Positions 13,538-20,829 of a stretch of 28,352 nt of DNA are shown one piece after another. Source of the stretch: an uncultured Oscillospiraceae bacterium. Its GTDB lineage: Bacteria; Bacillota; Clostridia; Oscillospirales; Ruminococcaceae. A program made the translations under genes and the position numbers. Below the pieces are notes generated by a model. The model ran no database searches. It was not told the origin of the DNA and saw nothing but the letters and a program-made list of their open reading frames with translations. Position 1 is the first letter of the stretch. Each line of letters begins with the position of its first letter. The stretch lies in the NCBI GenBank assembly GCA_900547455.1, contig URGV01000027.1, forward strand, positions 1 through 28,352. The letters run 5' to 3'.

Positions 13538-15034
13538 TTAAATCTGTTCAATAAAGCGCAGGAACGCTTCCTTGCCTTCCGGCGTGCGCTTGTAGACGCC
13601 GGCATGCTCGAGAACCTTTGCAAACACAAGGCCGGTCTCCTTCTGCACAATCTCCATCGCGTTATCTTTGGTAATGGTGTAGTTTTTGGCAAACGCTTCT
13701 GCCCAGTCGGCGTGGGAGGCGGTCAACTCGTCGGCGCGCAGGTCGCTGCCGTCCGCCAGTTTTTCCGCCACCGCCGCCAGCTCCGCCTTCAGGCGGGCGG
13801 GCAGTACGGCCAAGCCCATGACCTCGATCAAGCCGATATTCTCCTTCTTGATGTGGTGCAGCTCGGCGTGCGGGTGATAGAGCCCCAGCGGATGCTCCTC
13901 GGTGGTGAGGTTGTTGCGCAGCACCAGGTCCAGCTCATAGCACTCGCCGCGACGGCGGGCAATCGGGGTGATGGTGTTGTGCGGCTCGCCATCGGTCTCG
14001 GCAAGAATCATCGCTTCCCTGTCTGTATAGCTGCGCCAGGAGGTCAGGATGCGGTCGGCAAGATCGATCAGCCGCTGCGGATCCTCCCCATTCAGGCGGA
14101 TGACCGACATCGGCCACTTGACGATGCCCGCCTGGACGTCGTCAAAGCCAGGGAAGCAGACCGGCGTCTCCACCGGGGCCTTCTCCATCGCGAAGGTGTA
14201 GTGGCCGCCCTGGAAGTGGTCGTGGGCCAAAATCGAGCCGCCGACAATCGGCAGGTCGGCGTTGGAGCCGACAAAGTAGTGCGGGAACTGCCGCACAAAG
14301 TCGAGCAGCTTGCCAAAGCAGGCGCGGTCGATCTTCATCGGGACGTGCTCGCGGTTGAGGCAGATACAGTGTTCGTTGTAGTAGACATAGGGCGAATACT
14401 GCAGGAACCACGGCGAGCCGTTGATGGTGATCGGCACGATGCGGTGGTTCTGGCGGGCCGGGTGGTTGACCCGCCCTGCATAGCCCTCATTCTCCGCGCA
14501 CAGCTGGCAGCGGGGATAGTTGGAGGCGGGCAGGTTGCGGGCGGCGGCAATCGCCTTCGGGTCCTTTTCCGGCTTGGACAGGTTGATGGTGATGTCCAGC
14601 TCGCCGTATTCGGTCATCGTCTTCCACTGCACGTCGCGGGCGATGCGGTCGCGGCGGATGTAGTTGGTGTCCTGGCTAAACTGGTAGTACCAGTCGGTGG
14701 CCTCCTTCGGGCTCTGCTGGTAGAGGGTATTGAATTTTTCGATCACCTGTGCCGGCCTCGGCGTCAGCGCGCCCATCAGCCTGGTGTCAAACAGGTCGCG
14801 GTAAACGATGCTGTTTTCTTTGAGCACGCCGCGCTCGTGGGCATCGTCCAGCAAGGCGTCCAGCACTGCCGGCAGGTCGATCTGTTCCCCAGAGGGGATT
14901 TCCGGCAGGGCGCAGCCGTCCAGCTCCAGCATCTCCAGCAGGGTGTTGACCGCCCAGTTTTTCTCCTCCGGCTGGATGAGCTGTTTTTCCAGCGCATAGG
15001 CAATCAGTTTTGCAATCGCTTGGTTGCGGTCCAT
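13538..15034 (-). CDS. galT: UDP-glucose--hexose-1-phosphate uridylyltransferase, Firmicutes type
   Basis: GalT exchanges UMP between UDP-glucose and galactose-1-phosphate, giving glucose-1-phosphate and UDP-galactose in the Leloir pathway. The 498-residue length and the MDRNQAIAKLIAYALE start are those of the Firmicutes type, not the 350-residue E. coli type. The segment CQLCAENEG (176-184) and the His-rich site SILAHDHFQGGHY (267-279) are present. The ATG lies two bases after the galE stop, and its GAGGAGG ribosome binding site is formed by the last glutamate codons of galE, so the two are translationally coupled. It is the last gene of the operon, followed by a terminator at 13499-13536. 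Confidence 0.96.
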   Translation of the reverse strand: MDRNQAIAKLIAYALEKQLIQPEEKNWAVNTLLEMLELDGCALPEIPSGEQIDLPAVLDALLDDAHERGVLKENSIVYRDLFDTRLMGALTPRPAQVIEKFNTLYQQSPKEATDWYYQFSQDTNYIRRDRIARDVQWKTMTEYGELDITINLSKPEKDPKAIAAARNLPASNYPRCQLCAENEGYAGRVNHPARQNHRIVPITINGSPWFLQYSPYVYYNEHCICLNREHVPMKIDRACFGKLLDFVRQFPHYFVGSNADLPIVGGSILAHDHFQGGHYTFAMEKAPVETPVCFPGFDDVQAGIVKWPMSVIRLNGEDPQRLIDLADRILTSWRSYTDREAMILAETDGEPHNTITPIARRRGECYELDLVLRNNLTTEEHPLGLYHPHAELHHIKKENIGLIEVMGLAVLPARLKAELAAVAEKLADGSDLRADELTASHADWAEAFAKNYTITKDNAMEIVQKETGLVFAKVLEHAGVYKRTPEGKEAFLRFIEQI

Positions 15035-15036
15035 CT

Positions 15037-16029
15037 CTATTCCTCCTCAAATCCATGTGGATGGCTCTTGTGCCATGCCCAGGCAGAAGCCACAATGGTG
15101 TTCAGATCGTTGTACTGCGGCTTCCATCCCAGCACCCGGATGGCCTTCTCCGAGGAGGCGATCAGCTGGGCCGGGTCACCCGCACGGCGTGGGGCAACCT
15201 TGGCGGGAATCGGGTGTCCGGTGACCGCTCGGGCCACGTCCACCACCTCTTTGACGGTGAAGCCGACGCCGTTGCCCAGATTAAAGACGTTGTTCTCCCC
15301 GCCCTGCATCAGGTAGTCCAGCGCCAGAATGTGCGCCTGGGCCAGGTCGTTGACATGGATGTAGTCGCGCACACAGGTGCCGTCCTTGGTGGGATAGTCG
15401 TCCCCGAAGATGCTGACCGCCTCCCGCTGCTCCAGCGGCACCTGCAGGATAATCGGAATCAGGTGGGTCTCGGGGTTGTGCGCCTCACCGATCTTGCCGG
15501 AGGGGTGCGCGCCGCAGGCGTTAAAGTAGCGCAGCGCCACATAGCGCAGGCCGTGCGCGCGGGAAACCCACTCCATCATCTGCTCCATCGAGAGCTTGGT
15601 CTGGCCGTAGCAGTTGGTGGGATTGGTCTTGTCGCTCTCCAAAATCGGCACCCGTTCCGGCTCGCCGTAGGTGGCGGCGGTGGAGGAAAAGACAATCTTG
15701 TCCACCCCATGCTCCACCATCGAGCGCAGCAGCACCATCGTTCCATAAAGGTTGTTGTCGTAATATTTTAAAGGGTCGCTCATCGACTCGCCCACCTGGG
15801 AGGAGGCAGCAAAGTGGATGACGCCGTCGATCTTCTCGGCCTGAAACAGGGTGTCCAGCGCGCCCTTGTCCCGGATGTCCAGCTGATAAAATTTCGCCTT
15901 GGGGTGGACGGCGGCCTTAAAACCGGTCTGCAGATTGTCGGCCACCACCACCTCCCGGCCCGCATCAATGAGTTCGTACACTGTATGGGAGCCGATGTAA
16001 CCGGCTCCGCCCAATACCAAGATTGCCAT
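15037..16029 (-). CDS. galE: UDP-glucose 4-epimerase
   Basis: GalE interconverts UDP-galactose and UDP-glucose with bound NAD+, regenerating the co-substrate of GalT. The 330-residue short-chain dehydrogenase-fold protein has the NAD motif GGAGYIGS (7-14), the SST segment (115-117) and the catalytic Tyr141 and Lys145 in YGQTK. A complete substrate-binding half follows (RYFNACGAHPSGKIGE). AAAGGAG lies 12 bases before the ATG. It lies 36 bases after galK and overlaps the galT ribosome binding site, in the order galK-galE-galT. The three GluC-terminal codons double as the galT ribosome binding site. Confidence 0.97.
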   Translation of the reverse strand: MAILVLGGAGYIGSHTVYELIDAGREVVVADNLQTGFKAAVHPKAKFYQLDIRDKGALDTLFQAEKIDGVIHFAASSQVGESMSDPLKYYDNNLYGTMVLLRSMVEHGVDKIVFSSTAATYGEPERVPILESDKTNPTNCYGQTKLSMEQMMEWVSRAHGLRYVALRYFNACGAHPSGKIGEAHNPETHLIPIILQVPLEQREAVSIFGDDYPTKDGTCVRDYIHVNDLAQAHILALDYLMQGGENNVFNLGNGVGFTVKEVVDVARAVTGHPIPAKVAPRRAGDPAQLIASSEKAIRVLGWKPQYNDLNTIVASAWAWHKSHPHGFEEE

Positions 16030-16065
16030 AGAACGATCGCACTCCTTTCGATGATGTCACTCTTT

Positions 16066-17355
16066 TTACGGCCAGAGAACCGCGCCGCCCACCGGACGGA
16101 TGCTCAGCATGTGGCAGCAGCCCGCTCCCAACATGCTCTCTACCTCCTGGCGGAAGGCCGCGCAGTGTTCCAGCGGAACAAACGCCTGGATGGTTCCAGC
16201 AAAACCGCCGCCATGTACACGGCAGGCGCCGCGACCGTTCAGCGCGCGCTCCGCGATGGTCAGCGCGACCGCCATCGCCTGCTCGCGCACCGCGCCAGTC
16301 GGGGTAATGTCCTGCAAAAGCTCCCAAGAGGAACGGCCCGACTCCCGCACCAGCGACAGGAAGGTGTCCATGTCGCCGCTTGCCAGTGCGTCGGCCTCGC
16401 GCTCAACCCGCTGATCGTCCGCGAAGAAGTGCAGCGCGCGCAGCACCGCGCGGTCGCCCAGCTTCTCCCGCAGCTGCGGCAGCGACTGAAGCACCTGCGC
16501 CTCATCCACCTCGCGCAGCACCTGCCTGCCAAACTGCGCTGCAACCGCACCCATCTCCTGCGGGATAGAGGCGTATTCGGCGGTCAGAGCCGCGTGGCTT
16601 GCGCCCGAATCGATGATGCACAGCGCATAGCCCAGGGCGTTCAGGTCAACCGAAACGGTGCGCACCTTCGGGTCGGCCGGATCGGCAAAGTCGATGGCGA
16701 CGGCGCCGCCGACCGAGGAAGCGGTCTGATCCATCAGGCCGCTGGGTTTTCCAAAGTAGAGGTTCTCCGCCTTCTGGCCCATCTGCGCAATGGTCACCGG
16801 GCTGAGCTGGTCGTTGCAGAACAGGTGGTTCTCAATCACGCCCAGCAGCACCTCACAGGCCGCGGAGGAGGACAGGCCAGAGCCAGGCAGCACATCCGAC
16901 ACCGCGTAGACATCATAGCCTTCCACCGTATAGCCCCGCTGCGCCGCCTGCTCGGCCATGCCGCGCACCAGCGCCGGGGTGCTCTCCTTCTCGTCCTCTC
17001 TTGGGCCCTTGCCGTCCAGCCCGACCTCCACCATCGGCCAGCCCTCCGACTGGAAGCGGATGGTATCGGTGCCGTTGGGAGCCGCACAGGCCAAGAAGTC
17101 CACATTCACCGCCGCAGCCAGCACGCGGCCGTGCTGATGGTCGGTGTGGTTGCCGCAAATTTCCGTGCGGCCCGGGGCGGAGCACAGGGTCACAGGTGTA
17201 TCCTCTCCCCTGCCAAAGCTCCGCTCAAATCCATCCAAAAGCGCCGCCACCCGCCGACGGGCTGCGGCAGGGTCTGCGCTGCAGGTCAGGCGTGCCAGCG
17301 CCTCATCCATCTCTCCTGCGTTCAGCGCCTTGCGCACATCGCTCAGTTTATGCAT
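16066..17355 (-). CDS. galK: Galactokinase
   Basis: GalK phosphorylates galactose with ATP at C1, trapping the sugar brought in by Mgl. The 429-residue GHMP kinase has the galactokinase signature PGRTEICGNHTDHQ (61-74; Cys-Gly-Asn replaces the usual Ile-Gly-Glu), the ATP loop GSGLSSSAA (158-166), the catalytic Asp209 in GLMDQTAS and the third motif GGGFAG (382-387). It is a little longer than the common 390 residues. AAGGAG precedes the ATG. It follows mglC after a 155-base gap containing three strong hairpins but no obvious promoter or T run, so it is probably cotranscribed with the transporter. Confidence 0.95.
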   Translation of the reverse strand: MHKLSDVRKALNAGEMDEALARLTCSADPAAARRRVAALLDGFERSFGRGEDTPVTLCSAPGRTEICGNHTDHQHGRVLAAAVNVDFLACAAPNGTDTIRFQSEGWPMVEVGLDGKGPREDEKESTPALVRGMAEQAAQRGYTVEGYDVYAVSDVLPGSGLSSSAACEVLLGVIENHLFCNDQLSPVTIAQMGQKAENLYFGKPSGLMDQTASSVGGAVAIDFADPADPKVRTVSVDLNALGYALCIIDSGASHAALTAEYASIPQEMGAVAAQFGRQVLREVDEAQVLQSLPQLREKLGDRAVLRALHFFADDQRVEREADALASGDMDTFLSLVRESGRSSWELLQDITPTGAVREQAMAVALTIAERALNGRGACRVHGGGFAGTIQAFVPLEHCAAFRQEVESMLGAGCCHMLSIRPVGGAVLWP

Positions 17356-17378
17356 CTCATCTGCTCTCCTTTTGTTTG

Positions 17379-17493
17379 CCGGACATGCCGCTCACGTCCG
17401 GTTATTTTGTCACAATCTCATGCTCATTTCCCCGTCAGCCGGGGAAAGCCGCCGCAAAGCAGACCCGTCCTTGTGTCTGCCTTGCAGCGGCTT
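17379..17493 (-). repeat. Three tandem hairpins between mglC and galK
   Basis: Hairpin 1: 17446-17464 with 17475-17493, a 19-bp stem (several G-U pairs when read on the minus strand) and a ten-base loop. Hairpin 2: TTTCCCC (17427-17433) with GGGGAAA (17441-17447). Hairpin 3: CCGGAC (17379-17384) with GTCCGG (17396-17401). None has a T tract, so they probably stabilise or mark a processing point in the mRNA rather than end it. Confidence 0.65.
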
Positions 17494-17510
17494 TCTGCAT
17501 GAAGGAAAAA

Positions 17511-19166
17511 TTATTTCTTCTGAACGTACTTGAGGCAGTCCAGCATAACCGCCACAAGGATGATGATACCGGAGAATACAAACTGCAGGTTTGTGTCAAT
17601 ACCCAGAGTTGTCAGGGAGTAGGTCAGGGCGGTGAAGATGAATACGCCCACTACAACGCCCGAAATCTTACCGATACCACCGGTGAAGGAGATGCCACCG
17701 ACTACGCAGGCCGCGATCGCGTCCATCTCCCAGCCCTGTCCGTAAGCAGCCGAACCGGAACCGACCATTCGGATACACTCAAGCCAAGAACCGAAGCCGT
17801 ACAGGATACCTGCCAGCACAAAGGCGCCTACTGTAACCCAGAATACCGAGATACCGGAAACCGCTGCCGCCTCGGCGTTGCCGCCGACCGCAAACAGGTT
17901 TTTGCCGAAGGTGGTCTTGTTCCAGATGAACCAGACCACGATAACCGCGGCGATTGCCCAGAGGATGATGGTTGGGAAGCCATTGATTCTTGGGATGATC
18001 ATGTTCGGGATGGTCGAGTCGATCGCACCGAAGGAAACGCCCTTGGTGGAGTAGGTAACCAGACCGAAGATAACCAGCATGTTCGCCATGGTGGAAATGA
18101 ACGGGTGCATCTTAAATTTGGCTGTAAAGAAGCCAGCGATGGTTGTGAAGATGGTGCACAGCACGATGCAGACCAGCAGAGCCAGAACGACACGCGCCAG
18201 AACCGGCAGGGTGCTGAAATCAAACACATGGCCAAAGACCGAACCGGTGTTCGGGCCCTGGTGCATCACGATGGTGGCGGCGGTCATGCCCATACCGACC
18301 ATACGGCCGATGGACAGGTCGGTACCTGCCAACAGGATCAGGCCCGCTACGCCCAGCGCCAGGAACATTCTCGGCGAAGCCTGCTGCAGAATGTTCAGGA
18401 TGTTGTTGACCGTCAGCAGCGGAACGTTCTTCACAATCGGGGTGATGATACACAGGGCGATAAAGATGACGATGATCGCCAGGTACAAACCGTTGCGCAG
18501 CAGGAAGTCTCTGCGGTTAAAGGTATACTTGTAGTTTTCCCATTTCTGTGCCAGCTGCTCAGCAAAGGTAAATTTGGACATGCGCAGCATATCGATCAGG
18601 TGATACTGATGGTCAAATGCGGCGTGCCGGCGATCCTTTGCTTCCTGCAGATCTTTGGCCAGCTGCATCTTGGCGTCAAACAGCCGGTTTTTGTGGACAT
18701 ATTTTTCGTCCTTGATCTCGCGCTGGTCAGACAGCTTGGAAACGGTGGCCTGATGCTCCTGATTGAGCTGTGCCACTGCCTGCTGATATTTCTGCTGGGC
18801 GAGTGCCTTTTCTTCGTTGGTGCTTTCCACCACCGCCTGATAATAATCCTTGTTGAAGTGTCCCTTCAGGTACCCCTCAGCGTCGGCAATCAGCTTTGCA
18901 ATCTCGTCCTTGTTTTTGGATTCCACCGCCTTGGCTTTTTCCAGCTCCGCTGTCAGCTTTGCGCGAATGGATTCCTTTTCCTGTGCGGTATAGATGCGGT
19001 CGCGTTTGAGGTTGTCAAGTTCACCCTGGATGTCAAGGACCTTATCGGTACCGTTTTCCCGCAGGGCATTGATCTTTTGTTGAATAGCGCCGACATAATC
19101 ATCAATCGGCTGGCGGAGCTTTAATTCCTGCTCCGCCGTCAGAATTTTTTTGTTATCCGTTGCCAT
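17511..19166 (-). CDS. mglC: Galactose/methyl galactoside ABC transporter permease with a long N-terminal extension
   Basis: MglC is the membrane channel of the galactose importer. Residues from about 225 to 551 align with the whole of E. coli MglC (336 residues), including GVAGLILLAGTDLSIGR, KTTFGKNLFAVGGNAEAA and DAIAACVVGGISFTGG-like segments and the LDCLKYVQKK end. Ahead of this lie about 215 extra residues, highly charged and rich in Lys, Glu, Gln and Ala with heptad-like stretches (about 45-95 and 115-180), predicted here to be a cytoplasmic coiled coil. The ATG at 19166 has GGGAG nine bases upstream. It lies 15 bases after mglA. The extension is in frame and has no stop or signal peptide. 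Confidence 0.93.
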   Translation of the reverse strand: MATDNKKILTAEQELKLRQPIDDYVGAIQQKINALRENGTDKVLDIQGELDNLKRDRIYTAQEKESIRAKLTAELEKAKAVESKNKDEIAKLIADAEGYLKGHFNKDYYQAVVESTNEEKALAQQKYQQAVAQLNQEHQATVSKLSDQREIKDEKYVHKNRLFDAKMQLAKDLQEAKDRRHAAFDHQYHLIDMLRMSKFTFAEQLAQKWENYKYTFNRRDFLLRNGLYLAIIVIFIALCIITPIVKNVPLLTVNNILNILQQASPRMFLALGVAGLILLAGTDLSIGRMVGMGMTAATIVMHQGPNTGSVFGHVFDFSTLPVLARVVLALLVCIVLCTIFTTIAGFFTAKFKMHPFISTMANMLVIFGLVTYSTKGVSFGAIDSTIPNMIIPRINGFPTIILWAIAAVIVVWFIWNKTTFGKNLFAVGGNAEAAAVSGISVFWVTVGAFVLAGILYGFGSWLECIRMVGSGSAAYGQGWEMDAIAACVVGGISFTGGIGKISGVVVGVFIFTALTYSLTTLGIDTNLQFVFSGIIILVAVMLDCLKYVQKK

Positions 19167-19181
19167 ATGCAAATTCTCCCA

Positions 19182-20690
19182 CTATAGATATTTTGCGCTC
19201 AGCCGCAAAAGTTCTTCCTGATCGGTTTCCTTGGTGTTCACAATGCCGGAGAGATGTCCGTTGGACATGACGCCAATGCGGTTGGTGATACCGAGGATCT
19301 CAGGCATCTCAGAGGAGACGACGATGATCGTCTTGCCCTGCTTGGCCATGTTGATGATCAGCTCATAGATCTCATACTTTGCACCTACGTCGATGCCTCG
19401 TGTAGGTTCATCCATCATAAAGACCTGCGGTTCCCGCTCCAGCCACTTGCCAAAGATAACCTTCTGCTGATTTCCGCCGGACAGGCTGGAGATCATGTCA
19501 TCCGGTCCCATGCACTTGGTGCGCATGATCTTGATTTCCTTGTTGGTGGCCTTCACCATCTTTGGATTGGAAAGGGCCAGGCCGGTCTTGTACTGCTCCA
19601 GGTTTGCAATCGTGGTGTTGAAGGTCAGGTCACACTTGAGGAACAGGCCGTTGGCCTTGCGCTCCTCGGTGATCATGGCAAAGCCGTGATCGATCGCTTC
19701 CCGGGCACTGTTAAAGTTCATCAGGCGATTTTTAAAGTAGACGCGGCCCGCCGCTCTGGTACGCACACCAAAAATGGTCTCCAGAAGCTCGGTACGTCCG
19801 GCGCCCACCAGGCCGTACAGGCCAAAGATTTCGCCCTCCTTGACGTCAAACGAGACGTCCTGCAGATAGGGCGCATATTTGGTGGAAAGGTGCTGAACCG
19901 ACAGGATGGTGTTGCCCGGCGTGTTGTCCACCGGCGGGAAACGGCTTTCCAGCGAGCGTCCTACCATCGCGGTGATCAGCTCGTTCATGTTGGTCTCTTC
20001 CGTTTTCTTGGTCATGACCAGGTTGCCGTCTCGCAGAACCGAGATCTCGTCGCAGATCTCGAAGATCTCATCCATCTTGTGGGAAATATAAATCAGGGCG
20101 ATGCCCTGCTCTTTCAGCATCCGCATCATTTCAAAAAGTTTATCTACCTCCTGCACGGTCAGGGAGGAGGTGGGCTCATCCAGAACAATTACCTGCGCAT
20201 TGTAGGAAATTGCCTTGGCGATCTCACACATCTGCCGCTGGGAGACAGACATATTCCGCATCGGCTGGGTCAAATTGACGGTCATGCCAAGCTTGCGGAA
20301 CAGCTCGGCCGCCTTTTTCTTCATGCTGCCCTCATCCACGACCCCCATGGAGTTGGTGGGGTAGCGTCCCAGGAACAGATTGTCGATGACATTCCGCTCC
20401 AGGCACTGGTTAAGCTCCTGGTGAACCATGGCGATTCCATTTTCCAGGGCATCTTTTGGTCCGGAAAAGCTGATTTCTTTTCCGTTTAAGTAGATTTTTC
20501 CTTCATCCTTCTGGTAGGTGCCGAACAGGCACTTCATCATGGTGGACTTACCGGCGCCGTTCTCACCCATAAGTCCCATGACCGTCCCGCGCTTCACGTC
20601 CAGGTTGATATGGTCAAGCACCCGGTTTCGACCGAAAGACTTGCTCATACCGCGGATTGACAGGACAATATCGTCTTTCGAATCTGCCAT
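19182..20690 (-). CDS. mglA: Galactose/methyl galactoside ABC transporter ATP-binding protein
   Basis: MglA is the double ATPase that drives the importer. The 502-residue protein has two ABC domains in the usual order. The first has Walker A GENGAGKS (near 41-48), a degenerate signature MSVSQRQ and Walker B VIVLDEPT. The second has the degenerate P-loop GLVGAGRTE, the good signature LSGGNQQK and Walker B VFMMDEPTRG. This asymmetry is normal for sugar importers of the CUT2 class. The ATG at 20690 is preceded by AGGAG eight bases upstream; an in-frame TTG further up is less likely. It follows mglB after a 139-base gap with a strong hairpin and precedes mglC closely. Confidence 0.96.
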   Translation of the reverse strand: MADSKDDIVLSIRGMSKSFGRNRVLDHINLDVKRGTVMGLMGENGAGKSTMMKCLFGTYQKDEGKIYLNGKEISFSGPKDALENGIAMVHQELNQCLERNVIDNLFLGRYPTNSMGVVDEGSMKKKAAELFRKLGMTVNLTQPMRNMSVSQRQMCEIAKAISYNAQVIVLDEPTSSLTVQEVDKLFEMMRMLKEQGIALIYISHKMDEIFEICDEISVLRDGNLVMTKKTEETNMNELITAMVGRSLESRFPPVDNTPGNTILSVQHLSTKYAPYLQDVSFDVKEGEIFGLYGLVGAGRTELLETIFGVRTRAAGRVYFKNRLMNFNSAREAIDHGFAMITEERKANGLFLKCDLTFNTTIANLEQYKTGLALSNPKMVKATNKEIKIMRTKCMGPDDMISSLSGGNQQKVIFGKWLEREPQVFMMDEPTRGIDVGAKYEIYELIINMAKQGKTIIVVSSEMPEILGITNRIGVMSNGHLSGIVNTKETDQEELLRLSAKYL

Positions 20691-20722
20691 TCTCGTTACT
20701 CCTGTTTCTTTCAAATTGCCAA

Positions 20723-20785
20723 AAGGGGGAAGTCCTTCTATCGAGTGGAGATCATTTCTCCCAAACGAAGAAGTCCTTCCCCCTT
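20723..20785 (-). terminator. Intercistronic hairpin between mglB and mglA, possible partial terminator
   Basis: AAGGGGGAAG (20723-20732) pairs with CTTCCCCCTT (20776-20785), with further CTTC-GAAG and GGAGA-TCTCC helices inside. On the minus strand it ends CCCCCTTTTGG, a short T run. It probably protects the abundant mglB message or stops part of transcription, giving more binding protein than ATPase and permease. Confidence 0.7.
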
Positions 20786-20829
20786 AACAGCAGTCAATTA
20801 TGTCTTACAGTTTAAAAATGAGGTCCAGA

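Noticed and set aside
13454..15316. A 620-residue plus-strand ORF opposite galT
   Set aside because: It is an antisense shadow caused by GC-rich codon bias; galT on the minus strand has clear motifs and a coupled ribosome binding site.
17001..19124. A 707-residue plus-strand ORF across galK and mglC
   Set aside because: It is antisense to two recognisable genes and crosses their intergenic spacer; the translation has no known domain.
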